Origin: Nitrosomonadales bacterium
GTDB taxonomy: Bacteria > Pseudomonadota > Gammaproteobacteria > Burkholderiales > Gallionellaceae
NCBI GenBank assembly: GCA_016199835.1
Contig: JACQFX010000027.1
Location: 1-64,000, forward strand
DNA: 64,000 nucleotides
Direction: 5' to 3'
Shown in pieces: positions 1 to 9,003 of this stretch. Positions within the stretch are counted from its first letter, which is position 1. Every line of letters begins with the position of its first letter. Both the position numbers and the translations under genes were made by a program. The notes under the pieces are model-generated. The model saw only the letters and a list, made by a program, of their open reading frames with translations. It made no database searches and was not told the DNA's origin.

Positions 1-140
1 GGTGCGCTGTGTCGCAACCAGATTTCGAGAACCAAGTACGCTTGGCATTGCGGGCAAGGGATTGCAGCAAAAGAAAAGGCGGGGGCGACCGCAGAAATTT
101 ACTCGCCCCTATTGACGGGGGAGGCTAATGGGTGACCCCG
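1..140 (+). repeat. Left arm of a 140-bp inverted repeat
   Basis: The first 140 bases are repeated in reverse complement at 1133-1272 with two mismatches (near positions 47 and 133). The arms enclose about 1 kb holding a truncated M23 peptidase gene and a secreted protein gene. The arm may extend beyond the window start, so its true outer edge is unknown. The truncated peptidase gene ends inside this arm. Arms this long are unlike the short terminal repeats of ordinary insertion sequences. I see no transposase between them. Confidence 0.85.
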
Positions 141-393
141 TTACCTTTTGTACCTTTTGCGTTACCTTTTGTATCACAACATAGTTTCCAAAGCCGCCTT
201 TTTTGTTGTCATACCCGTTTGTTACAACCACGCCATCCATGGGGGGAGAGTAAATTGAAGAGCCTTCTGGTGCCGCAATATCTATGCCTTCGTGACCACG
301 ATATTTTCTCAATTCCGGATGAAAACGTTTTTCGTTAAAGAAGCTGGACACACCTGTATAACCAGGAACAATACTGGCAAAATTTGTTGTCAT
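109..393 (-). pseudogene. Truncated M23-family peptidase (possible cell-wall toxin domain)
   Basis: The 94-residue product has the first half of an M23 (LytM-type) zinc endopeptidase domain: the HEGIDIAAPEG segment (H...D zinc ligand pair, about residues 34-44) and the following GxV and GNYVVI strands. The second zinc-binding motif (HxH) is absent. After GNYVVIQ the frame runs through three short copies of an acctttt-type repeat and ends inside the 140-bp repeat arm. It therefore appears truncated and probably inactive as a peptidase. A run of nine G lies just upstream of the ATG on the coding strand, at the ribosome-binding position. The upstream neighbour encodes a secreted Cys-rich protein, so an effector/immunity relationship is possible but unproven. 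Confidence 0.6.
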
Positions 394-407
394 GATCCCC
401 CCCCCTG

Positions 408-1049
408 TTAGTAACAGTCATTCATCGTGATGTACTCACACTTCAATCCCTGAATAGCGATAGGAACTAAACAGCTGCTCTTCAAATCCATTTCCCATGC
501 TTGCTTTATTCTTCTGGAAAAATGCCCGCAGTCTTCCTTCCCTCGCTCCGGCTTAATTAGCCCTAGAATGACCCGAGTATCCTCACCGTTAGCATGACAA
601 CGTCCACTCAACCTGTATTGACCGTTATTTTCCATGGGCTTGCCATTTACTAGACGCCAATCAAGCAGATTGGCAGGTAGTATCCGTGCATCAAGCACTT
701 CTTTAGTTCTATCGGGGTTATATATGCGTTCCACAAAAAAAACTGCCCATTCCCCGTCGAGAACCCCTTCTGAATATGCAAGTACACTGATATTCTTTTC
801 ACCTGAGTCAGCGAGAACTGCACCATTCACTTCAATAAATCCTGGTATCTCTGCCTGTTTCATTCCCGCAACCTTAGGTGGCAGCTTCATTCCAATCAAT
901 GCCTTCACTTCTGAAGGCAAAGAATCATTGCCGCATTGTGCCTTGCCTACCGATGCCGTCCCCACAGCTATTGGAGCAGAATCCGCAGTGGCTATCTGCG
1001 ACAAACAGACGACTCCAAATGTAATCAGGATTTTTATAAACATCTTCAT
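408..1049 (-). CDS. Secreted Cys-rich hypothetical protein, candidate immunity partner
   Basis: The 213-residue product begins with a clear signal peptide (MKMFIKILITFGVVCLSQ, probable cleavage after TADS), so it should be exported. The mature part contains about six cysteines, including CGN near the start, CHANG, EDCG, SSC and a C-terminal C...DCY, which suggests disulphide bonding in the periplasm. I do not recognise the family. It lies 15 bases upstream of the truncated M23 peptidase gene on the same strand. A periplasmic protein beside a peptidoglycan hydrolase is the usual arrangement for toxin and immunity genes, but that role is only inferred here. Confidence 0.6.
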   Translation of the reverse strand: MKMFIKILITFGVVCLSQIATADSAPIAVGTASVGKAQCGNDSLPSEVKALIGMKLPPKVAGMKQAEIPGFIEVNGAVLADSGEKNISVLAYSEGVLDGEWAVFFVERIYNPDRTKEVLDARILPANLLDWRLVNGKPMENNGQYRLSGRCHANGEDTRVILGLIKPERGKEDCGHFSRRIKQAWEMDLKSSCLVPIAIQGLKCEYITMNDCY

Positions 1050-1132
1050 GCTGCCACCTTACCTTCCGCATCATTCGCCGCTTCGCCTCTCTCTCGCACA
1101 AGCAAGAGCGCGTCACCCCCGGAGCACCAACT

Positions 1133-1272
1133 CGGGGTCGCCCATTAGCCTCCCCCGTCAATAGGGGCGAGTAAATTTCTGCGGTCGCCCCCGCCTTTTC
1201 TTTTGCTGCAATCCCTTGCCCGCAACGCCAAGCGTACTTGGTTCTCGAAATCTGGTTGCGACACAGCGCACC
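1133..1272 (-). repeat. Right arm of the 140-bp inverted repeat
   Basis: This is the reverse complement of positions 1-140 with 138 of 140 bases identical. It lies upstream of the secreted protein gene and 139 bases from the end of the hlyD-like gene. A 45-codon frame can be read through it on the minus strand (1145-1282), but it has no convincing ribosome-binding site, so I treat the segment as non-coding repeat DNA. Confidence 0.85.
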
Positions 1273-1410
1273 AGTCACCCATCAGGATCAAGGCATGCGC
1301 GATGTTTTGCACCTGCCCCTGGCGGCATCAGCCGCCCCAGAAAACCCTCTGTTCCCCATCGCGTCCATTCCTTCCCCACTCTACATACGTCTTTGTCAAT
1401 CCCATATTCA

Positions 1411-2826
1411 TCACCGCTCCCTCCCCGCCTCCTGAAACGCCCCCATCACCGGCGACAGCAAATATTCAATAATGCTGCGCGTACCAAGGTTGATCTCCGC
1501 CGTCACCTGCATGCCCGGCGATAATTTGTGGCGCACACCTTTCTCTTCGAGGTACTGGCTCCTCAGGTCAACCAGTGCACGGTAGGCAAAAGGCATGCTG
1601 CTGCCTGTCTTGTTGCTGGATGGTTGCTGCTGCCCGTTTGGGTTGTTGTTGTCGCTGGCGTCCGCGCTGAGGTTGGCAACCTCGCCATCTATCATTCCGT
1701 ATTTCTGGAACTGATACGCAGCCAGCTTGAGCTTGACCGGCTCTCCGGTGTGGATGAAGCCTACGTCCTGATTCGACACCCACACCTCGGCGCGCAACGT
1801 CTCGTCCTTGGGCACCAAGGTCAGCAGGATGCTGCCGGGGCTGATGACGGTGCCCGGCGTGTGGGTGGCAAGATCTTTGACGATGCCGTCCTGCGGCGCT
1901 TTCAACTCATGCAGTGCGCGGTGGTATTGCTGCTTGGCCAGCTCCGGCCCGACTTTGTCGAGCTTGTCGCTGGTATCGGATCGTTCGGCTTGTAGCTTCT
2001 GCCGGTATTCCGCCGTGATCTGCGCGAGCTTGCGGGAAGATTGATTCAGCGTGGCCTCGGCGCCCGCGATGAGGTGTTCCTGAGTCTTGAGGTCTTGTTC
2101 CTTTTCGATACGTTCGCGCGCCTTGTCGGTAGCGGCCAATAGGCTGACATAACCTTCCTTGGCGAGTTGCGCATAGGCTTCGTCCTGGCTGCGGTAGTGC
2201 GGCAGAACTTGCAGCAATTTGGTTTTGGTTTCTTGCGCGGCGGCGAGGTCGCTCTGTGCCTTGTCGTATTGGCTCTGTTCCTGCGACAGGGCGGTTTCGT
2301 AGGCGGCACGGTTGGCCCGGTATTGCGCCAGGGTATCGTTGTAGTCTTTCTCGTCGTCATTCGTGCGGCGCTCGAAGGGCTGGTCCGACAGCTCTGCATC
2401 TATGCGCCGCAGGGCGATTTTCTTGCTGCTGAAATCCGACTGGAGTTCGCGCCCGTCCGCCTCGGACAGGGTGGCATCCATGCGCATGAGGATTTGCCCG
2501 GCCTTCACGGCTTCGCCTTCGCTCACGAGTATTTCGCGGATAACGCCTTGTTCCGAGGGCTGAACGATCTTGAGATAGCTTTGCGGCAACAGTTTGCCTT
2601 CGGCCGTGGCGACGACATCCAGCCGCCCGAATACGCCCCACAGAATAATGAAACCCAGCAGCACCAGCAGGATGTACAACAGCATGCCCGCAAACGGTCT
2701 GGGCGGTTGTTCCTGGATGCGCAACAACGGCGGCGAAAAGTCGAGCGGATCGACTTCGGGTAGGCGATTTTTCATGGGGCGATTTTCCGGCACCCCATGT
2801 TCCGATGGATGAACTGGTGTAGACAC
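1411..2826 (-). CDS. HlyD-family membrane fusion protein of a type I secretion system
   Basis: The 471-residue product has the plan of a type I secretion adaptor: a cytoplasmic N-terminus, one membrane helix at about residues 47-67, a biotinyl-lipoyl-like segment (VQPSEQGVIREILVSEGEAV), a long coiled-coil region (about 130-300) and a beta-barrel end with the typical NLGTRSIIEYLLSPV tail. It would link the inner-membrane ABC exporter to an outer-membrane TolC-like channel. The start is a GTG at 2826, chosen because AGGGGAG sits about 7 bases upstream. It follows the ABC exporter gene after 210 bases. No outer-membrane factor or secreted substrate is in the window next to it. Confidence 0.9.
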   Translation of the reverse strand: MSTPVHPSEHGVPENRPMKNRLPEVDPLDFSPPLLRIQEQPPRPFAGMLLYILLVLLGFIILWGVFGRLDVVATAEGKLLPQSYLKIVQPSEQGVIREILVSEGEAVKAGQILMRMDATLSEADGRELQSDFSSKKIALRRIDAELSDQPFERRTNDDEKDYNDTLAQYRANRAAYETALSQEQSQYDKAQSDLAAAQETKTKLLQVLPHYRSQDEAYAQLAKEGYVSLLAATDKARERIEKEQDLKTQEHLIAGAEATLNQSSRKLAQITAEYRQKLQAERSDTSDKLDKVGPELAKQQYHRALHELKAPQDGIVKDLATHTPGTVISPGSILLTLVPKDETLRAEVWVSNQDVGFIHTGEPVKLKLAAYQFQKYGMIDGEVANLSADASDNNNPNGQQQPSSNKTGSSMPFAYRALVDLRSQYLEEKGVRHKLSPGMQVTAEINLGTRSIIEYLLSPVMGAFQEAGRER

Positions 2827-3036
2827 TGCATCTCCCCTTTACGCAAACCTTGCGGCTTGCAGACGCTGTGTGTCGCTCCGTACCGCTAGACTATGCGATG
2901 ACGAGGCTTGCTACACTCTCCTCTCGGTGCGGCTCTGGTGGCCGCTGCATTTCTTTTATTACACGGGTTGAACCTTACTTCAAGTATGGCCTAAACACAA
3001 GCTGCCGCCCGGATGCAGCGCAGCGCTGCGTAGTTG

Positions 3037-5151
3037 TTATCCTCCACGCAGAACTCCCGCCTCGGCTTGCCCAAAGCGAATGATCTCGTCCACCTTGAGC
3101 GCCTGCGGTAATTGGTGGGTGATGAACAGCATCGTGACCTGGCCCTTGAGTTTATTGATGGTGCGGACGAAATGTTCGGCGGTCTGCTGATCCAGATTGC
3201 TCACGGCTTCGTCGAATATCAGGATGCGCGGACGTTTCAGGATGGCGCGTGCGATGGCGATGCGCTGGCGCTGGCCCCCGGAAATTCCCACGCCCTGCTC
3301 GCCCACAGGCGTCTGGTAACCCTGCGGGAATTGTTCGATCACGTCGTGGATCTCGGCCATCTTGCAGGCGTGGACGATCTCGTCGAATCCGGCATGCGGG
3401 TTGGCGAGTTGCAGGTTGTCGTAAAGGGTGCCGGAGAACAGGCGCGTCTCCTGCGGCACGACGCCGAAATTGGAGCGCAGCTCATTGGCGGCGAGATGGC
3501 GAATGTCATAGCCGTCGAGCAGGATAGCCCCGTCACTCGGCCAATAGAATCCCTGCAGCATTTTCGCCAGCGTGCTTTTTCCGCAACCTGACGGGCCCAT
3601 GAGCGCGGTGAGCTGCCCGGCCTTCAGCGTCAGGTTGAGGTTCTGATACAGGTAAGGATGTTTGTCGCTATAGCGGAAGCTGACATTCCTTAACTCGACG
3701 CACCCGCCTGTGCCGCCTTGGGTGCGTGCAGGTGTAAGCGCATAAGGCTCGGCCGGCGCATTCATCAAGTCACCCAGGCGCTTGACAGCGATGTTGGCCT
3801 GCTGGAATTCTTGCCACAACCCGGCCAGCCGCAGCATAGGTTGACTCATGCGCCCCGCAAACATCTGGAACGCGACCAGCATACCGATACTAAAGCCATC
3901 GTTCTGCATCACCAGTAGCGCACCCACCACGAGGATGGAGAGCGTCATGATCTGTTCGAGCGCGTTGGCGACGACGTTATAGCCGTTGGACAATTGCCTG
4001 GTGGCGAAACTGGCGGCGAGGTATTGCGACAGGATCTCGCCGTATTTCTGTTCGAGCACGGGTTCCATTTGCAGCGATTTCACGGTTTCCATGCCTGCCA
4101 CATATTCGGTGACGAAGGCCTGGCTCCTTGCGCCGAGCAGGAATTGCCGGTTGAGCCTTGCGCGTAAGGCCGGGGTGACGGCAAAGCTGAGTGCGGTGAT
4201 CATGGACAACAAGAGCAGCGCGATGAGCGTGAGCTGCCAGCTATACCAGAACATCACGGCGAGAAAGATGAACAGGAACGGCAGGTCGAGCAGCAGGGTG
4301 ACGGCGGCGCCCGAGATGAATTCGCGCACGGTTTCCACGCCGTGCAGGCGCGCGACCAGCGTGCCGGTCGGCCTGTGTTCGAAATACGGCACGGGCAGAT
4401 GCAGCAACCGGCGGAACACCTGGCTGCCGAGCACGGCGTCGATGCGGTTGCCGGTGTGCAGCACAAAATACTGGCGCAGCCAGGTCATGGCGCTGTTGAA
4501 CAGCATGAACATGCCCAGCCCCACGGCGATGGCGATGAGCGTGCTGCGGGTTTGATGCACCACCACCTTGTCTATGATGACCTGAGTGAACAGCGGCGTG
4601 ACCAGGCCGATGAGCTGGATTGCGAGCGACGCGATCAGCACATCGCGCCAGATGCTTTTGTGGCGCAGCAGTTCCGGGATGAACCAGCGGAAGCCGAATG
4701 GCGTTGGTCCAGCAGATTCTGCTTCGAGTTCGCCAACGATTGCTGCGGTCTCGCGTGCGACCAGCAGAACATTGCTGTGGAAATGTTGTGTGAATTCGGC
4801 TAACGGGATTGCTTCCGCTTGCTCCGACCCGGCGCGAAAATACAATATGCGTTCGGCATCGGCTTTGACCAGCAGCGCTGGCTGGATTGGTTTGTTGGCA
4901 GATTCAACTTCTGTTTTTTCGCGCAAGAATGCGACCAGCGGAAATGGCAGCCGTCCCGATGTTGCGCTACCCGCCGCATCCAGTTCCATCTCTCCCACCT
5001 TGAAGCCCAGTGTTTGCAGGATGTTGAGCAAGGTGGTGCGGGTATACGGCGGCGGAAATTGCTGAAGTACGAGCTGTGCGGAGAACGGCATGCGAAACAT
5101 CCTGGACAGGCTGCCTATCACCCATAACATGTCTTGTCCGGTGTATTGCAT
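3037..5151 (-). CDS. Type I secretion ABC transporter with degenerate C39-like domain
   Basis: This 704-residue protein has an N-terminal C39-peptidase-like domain (about 1-145), six membrane helices (about 155-430) and a nucleotide-binding domain with Walker A GPSGCGKST (about 518), signature SGGQRQR (about 622), Walker B ILIFDEA and H-loop THQ. The N-terminal domain contains no cysteine, so it cannot process double-glycine leaders. It should act as a docking domain as in HlyB/LapB exporters of RTX-type proteins. The ATG is preceded by GGAGCGGGGA. It lies between a TPR glycosyltransferase-like gene and the HlyD-family adaptor, all on the minus strand. Confidence 0.93.
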   Translation of the reverse strand: MQYTGQDMLWVIGSLSRMFRMPFSAQLVLQQFPPPYTRTTLLNILQTLGFKVGEMELDAAGSATSGRLPFPLVAFLREKTEVESANKPIQPALLVKADAERILYFRAGSEQAEAIPLAEFTQHFHSNVLLVARETAAIVGELEAESAGPTPFGFRWFIPELLRHKSIWRDVLIASLAIQLIGLVTPLFTQVIIDKVVVHQTRSTLIAIAVGLGMFMLFNSAMTWLRQYFVLHTGNRIDAVLGSQVFRRLLHLPVPYFEHRPTGTLVARLHGVETVREFISGAAVTLLLDLPFLFIFLAVMFWYSWQLTLIALLLLSMITALSFAVTPALRARLNRQFLLGARSQAFVTEYVAGMETVKSLQMEPVLEQKYGEILSQYLAASFATRQLSNGYNVVANALEQIMTLSILVVGALLVMQNDGFSIGMLVAFQMFAGRMSQPMLRLAGLWQEFQQANIAVKRLGDLMNAPAEPYALTPARTQGGTGGCVELRNVSFRYSDKHPYLYQNLNLTLKAGQLTALMGPSGCGKSTLAKMLQGFYWPSDGAILLDGYDIRHLAANELRSNFGVVPQETRLFSGTLYDNLQLANPHAGFDEIVHACKMAEIHDVIEQFPQGYQTPVGEQGVGISGGQRQRIAIARAILKRPRILIFDEAVSNLDQQTAEHFVRTINKLKGQVTMLFITHQLPQALKVDEIIRFGQAEAGVLRGG

Positions 5152-5312
5152 TCCCCGCTCCTTATCCGCATCCCGACATGCAATCGGTTAATTCAGCAGA
5201 AATTCAGGCTGTATCTTGCTTGAAGAAGCTATTGGGAAACACCTATGCAATCTGGTATTGCATAGGGTCTTGATTGATGATGATGGCTGGCAACGAAAAG
5301 TTTGTACTGGTG

Positions 5313-7409
5313 TTATCTGTTTGCCCCGCACCACTGCCGCCAGAGATCGCGGCAAGCTGTTTCTACCGAGCGCGCAAAGCCCGCTTCGTCCATCAGCAGA
5401 CTCGCTTGCACCTGGCCGCGCAGATTCGCGCGCAACGATGCCAGCCTCTCTTTGTCCGCAGCCAATGCCGCTGCCTTGTCCACGTATTCCGCTTCCATCG
5501 CGGCTATCCATTCGGGATGCCCCGCGTTCCGCAGGAAGGATGAACCAATACGACCCACCGACGGGCGCTCTGCCAGGGTGACATAGGGGACGCCCATGTA
5601 CAGGCTCTCGATCAGTGTCGTGCCCGAGTTGTGCGGGAAGCAATCCAGGCTGATGTCTATCTTGCGCAGCAGATCCCATGGCGGGCTGTCATAGCCCAGC
5701 AGCAGCCTCTCCGCCCCTGTTCCATGCCGGGCAAATTGCTGCTGCATCTCGGCTTGCTGGCTCGCAGATTGAAGATTGCGGCTGTTGATGATCAGCCGTG
5801 ATCCCGGCACGCGCTGGAGCAGCGCAGCCCAGGTGCGGATCACACGAGGGTTGATGCGTATGGAGCGCGACAGGGAGCCGAAGGTGATGCTTCCGGTTTG
5901 CTGCACCGGCGAGGGGCCGGGTTCGCCCATGTCGGCATCAGGCCGGTATGCAGCAAATGCGGGCAGGCGCACGATGCGTTCCGAAAACACGGACTCACAG
6001 CCTTGCGGGGTGAAGGCTGCATCCCCCAGAAAACAATCCATCGCCTCCAGGCCCGTCGTGTATCCATAGCCCATCCAGGACATCTGGATCGGCGCCGGCT
6101 TGCGCGCGAATACCAGCAGGCGATTGCCGGCGGTATGCCCGGCCAGATCGATCAATATGTCTATGCCATCCCGGCGTATCATTTGCGCCAGCGCGTCATC
6201 GCTCATGCCGACCGTGTTTGTCCAGTGATCCGTATAGCCCTTCAGCCTTGCGCTGACTTCGTCTTCCGCCGCAACCTGCGCATAGGCGAACACTTCGACC
6301 TGGGTCCTGTCGTGATGCGACAGCAAGGGCTCGATGAAGTGGCGGGCGGAATGCTGCCGGAGATCCGGCGACACATATCCTATCCGCAGGCGGCGCTCGG
6401 GATCGCGGTCATGGGCATGGCTCACTTCTCCCTTGAGTACGGGCCGGGCATGAACCTCGTTCCAGCGCCGATATTCGGCAAAGATAGCCTCCGCAGATAA
6501 ATCCGGGTGATAGTTCAGGCAGAAAAGCAGGTTGCTGTGCGCCTCGGCAAAATCGGGTTTGAGCGCGATGGCCTTGCGGCAACTGTCCATGGCCAGACTT
6601 AACTTGCCCTGCGTAGCATAAGTGACACCCAGCTCACTATGGGCATCCGCATAATCCGGATTGATGGCAAGCACCTTGCGGTAAGAATCAACCGCCTTGT
6701 CCAAATATCCTTGCGCTCGAAACGCGCTCCCAAAACCACAATAAGCTTCGACATAACCGGGATTGAATGTGATTGCTTTCTGGTAACTGGCAATGGCTTC
6801 GTTCGGCTTGTTCAAGCTACGGAGTGTATTCCCCAGATTGTAATGAGCGACGGCCAGGTCAGGCCTCGCCGCGAGCGCGCGCCGGTAACTGCTTGCTGCC
6901 TCGTTCGACTTGTTTTGCAGTTGTTGCACTACGCCCAGATTGCAATGTGCCTCGGCAAAATCCGGCTTGATTGAGCATGCCTTACGGAAACAGGTTTCTG
7001 CGGTATCCAGCGCTCCTTGATCCTGAAGGGCCAGGCCCAGATTGTTGTGCGCCATCGCGAAGTCCGGCTTGTACTCCAGCGCCATGCGATAGTTTGCGAT
7101 CGCCTCATCCAGCTTGCCCTGCCGCTGGAGCGCAAGCCCCATATCGTTATATGCCTCGATAAAATTCGGCTTGATTGCAAGCGCCAAGCGATAATTTTCG
7201 ATCGCCTCGTCCAGCTTGCCTGCCTGATGAAAAGAGGTCGCTTTTGAAAAGAGGGATGGGGCTGAATGCACATTGGTAGTCCTGGAGCCCTGCCCCTCCG
7301 GAGCAGTCGCATCCTGCAAGGCCGGCTCTTTGCCAAGACAGCATTTTTTGTATTTTTTCCCGCTGCCACAGGGGCAAGGGTCATTGCGGGAAAGGGCATT
7401 CGTACTCAT
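5313..7409 (-). CDS. SEC-C/TPR protein with O-GlcNAc transferase-like (GT41) domain
   Basis: The 698-residue protein starts with a SEC-C zinc motif (CPCGSGKKYKKCC, residues 12-24), continues with about seven 34-residue TPR units (about 45-300), and ends with a GT41 catalytic region like eukaryotic OGT/SPINDLY (about 335-690), with DLAGHTAGN, GSLSRSIRINP and the LPAFAAYRP segment. Family knowledge predicts sugar transfer to Ser, Thr or Asn of cytoplasmic proteins. It lies just upstream of the type I exporter genes on the same strand, so the exported protein may be glycosylated before secretion; that is inference. At the place where OGT has a UDP-binding lysine this protein seems to carry arginine (SIRI), by eye alignment only. 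Confidence 0.85.
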   Translation of the reverse strand: MSTNALSRNDPCPCGSGKKYKKCCLGKEPALQDATAPEGQGSRTTNVHSAPSLFSKATSFHQAGKLDEAIENYRLALAIKPNFIEAYNDMGLALQRQGKLDEAIANYRMALEYKPDFAMAHNNLGLALQDQGALDTAETCFRKACSIKPDFAEAHCNLGVVQQLQNKSNEAASSYRRALAARPDLAVAHYNLGNTLRSLNKPNEAIASYQKAITFNPGYVEAYCGFGSAFRAQGYLDKAVDSYRKVLAINPDYADAHSELGVTYATQGKLSLAMDSCRKAIALKPDFAEAHSNLLFCLNYHPDLSAEAIFAEYRRWNEVHARPVLKGEVSHAHDRDPERRLRIGYVSPDLRQHSARHFIEPLLSHHDRTQVEVFAYAQVAAEDEVSARLKGYTDHWTNTVGMSDDALAQMIRRDGIDILIDLAGHTAGNRLLVFARKPAPIQMSWMGYGYTTGLEAMDCFLGDAAFTPQGCESVFSERIVRLPAFAAYRPDADMGEPGPSPVQQTGSITFGSLSRSIRINPRVIRTWAALLQRVPGSRLIINSRNLQSASQQAEMQQQFARHGTGAERLLLGYDSPPWDLLRKIDISLDCFPHNSGTTLIESLYMGVPYVTLAERPSVGRIGSSFLRNAGHPEWIAAMEAEYVDKAAALAADKERLASLRANLRGQVQASLLMDEAGFARSVETACRDLWRQWCGANR

Positions 7410-7579
7410 TACTTATTGCCATTCATTAAGCGACAAGAAGAAGCTACGCGGCACGATAGGCAAATCCATTGGGAATGCTGCTGGTCAAAGGAAAATAAAA
7501 ACCGCCGTAGATAGTGGCCTGTACAGGCCGCCGAATGCACAGGCATAAATAAAATAATGTGGACTGCCACTGGCTGATC

Positions 7580-7656
<77 letters not shown>

Positions 7657-7847
7657 AAGGCGCGGATTATAGCAGAGCAGAAAACCTATCAATGGAAAAT
7701 TTATTGCGCCTGCTGATTCCAGCTTGCCCTTGTTGCGACATCGGATTTACAGGAACTGTAGCCATGTGTTTTATATACACAGGAATGCAAGCCGGGTGTA
7801 GGATGCATCAACAGAACAGCCCTTGAAGCTACAGGAAGGATTTGATC

Positions 7848-8132
7848 ATGAGCCCAAAGGAAATCACCCCCCCAGCCCACGAGGAAAACCAGGAGGCGCA
7901 CTTGGTCGAGCGCCCGGATGGGTTCTATTGGCAGGATCCGCGCACGGAAAAACTGTTTGGCCCTTTCCCTACCTCGCTCGCGGCGACCGAAGATATGCAA
8001 TATCGGGATGACAGCGATTACGCGGAAGGCGAATCGCCGGAAGAAGCGGAGGCGGAAATAGGCATCGACTTGCTGGATACCGAAGCCGGCGAATTATCGG
8101 AGAGCTTCGCCCCGCACTTCAGCGACGAGTGA
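7848..8132 (+). CDS. Small acidic hypothetical protein
   Basis: The ATG at 7848 follows AGGAAGGA by about 8 bases; a TTG two codons upstream is in frame but less likely. The product has 94 residues and is strongly acidic in its second half (repeated E/D with EEAEAE). It contains a short conserved-looking segment, ERPDGFYWQDPRTEKLFGPF. It has no signal peptide, membrane helix or cysteine. The family is not recognised. It lies 67 bases upstream of the AmmeMemoRadiSam genes on the same strand, but a functional link is not shown. Confidence 0.7.
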   Translation: MSPKEITPPAHEENQEAHLVERPDGFYWQDPRTEKLFGPFPTSLAATEDMQYRDDSDYAEGESPEEAEAEIGIDLLDTEAGELSESFAPHFSDE

Positions 8133-8199
8133 TATATCCCCCTTGATTCCTGCCCTGTCGCCCATAAATCATCGGCATTAAAGACAAGCAGGAGCCGCC

Positions 8200-9003
8200 A
8201 TGCGAAACATCCGACCCGCTGCCGTAGCCGGACAGTTCTATCCCGAAAACGCAAGGGCATTGGCGCATGATGTACGCGCCATGCTGGTTAGCGCGCGTCC
8301 GAGTGCGCTTGCGCCCAAGGCATTGATCGCGCCACACGCAGGCTACATTTATTCCGGCGCCATCGCCGCCAGCGCGTATGTTGCATTGGAGCCCATCGCA
8401 TCGCGCATCCGCCGGGTGGTGGTGCTGGGGCCGACTCATCGCGTCGCGGTGCGCGGACTGGCTCTGCCGGGAGTCGAAGCTTTTGCGACGCCGCTGGGCG
8501 ACATTCCGATAGACACCGCTGCCGCGCGGCTTATCGCGCATTTGCCGCAAGTCACTGTCAGCCCGCAAGCCCACGCGCAGGAGCATGCGCTGGAAGTACA
8601 ACTGCCTTTTCTGCAAACCGTGTTGCCCGATTTCAAGCTGCTGCCGCTGGCGGTGGGCATGGCTGCGCCGCAGGAAGTGGCCGAAGTGCTGGAGTTATTG
8701 TGGGGTGGCAATGAGACCTTGATCGTGGTCAGCTCCGATCTGTCGCATTATCTGCCCTATGACACTGCGCGGCGCATGGATGGCGCCAGCGCGCAAAGCA
8801 TTCTGAAGCTGGAACCGCTCCAGTTGCATGACCAGGCCTGCGGTGCGACCCCGATCAATGGCCTGATGCTCGCCGCACGCCACCACCATCTCACACCGCA
8901 TCTGCTGGACTTGCGCAATTCCGGCGATACCGCCGGGCCACGCGATGGCGTGGTCGGTTATGCTTCGTTCGCCTTCACAGAGGGCAGGGGAAATGTCGGC
9001 TGA
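8200..9003 (+). CDS. amrB: AmmeMemoRadiSam system protein B (MEMO1-like)
   Basis: The 267-residue product matches the MEMO1 family, related in fold to non-haem-iron extradiol dioxygenases. It shows the opening RPAAVAGQFYP, the APHAGYIYSG segment with a conserved His, LGPTH, and the later VVSSDLSHYLPY segment. ATG at 8200 follows AGGAG. The 3' end overlaps the next gene by 11 bases, and a radical SAM gene follows, giving the complete B-A-S trio. The biochemical role of the trio in bacteria was, to my knowledge, unsettled. Confidence 0.92.
   Translation: MRNIRPAAVAGQFYPENARALAHDVRAMLVSARPSALAPKALIAPHAGYIYSGAIAASAYVALEPIASRIRRVVVLGPTHRVAVRGLALPGVEAFATPLGDIPIDTAAARLIAHLPQVTVSPQAHAQEHALEVQLPFLQTVLPDFKLLPLAVGMAAPQEVAEVLELLWGGNETLIVVSSDLSHYLPYDTARRMDGASAQSILKLEPLQLHDQACGATPINGLMLAARHHHLTPHLLDLRNSGDTAGPRDGVVGYASFAFTEGRGNVG

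Noticed and set aside
1145-1282. 45-codon minus-strand frame in the right repeat arm
   Set aside because: There is no ribosome-binding site and no recognised motif, and the left arm copy starts at the window edge; it is better explained as repeat DNA.
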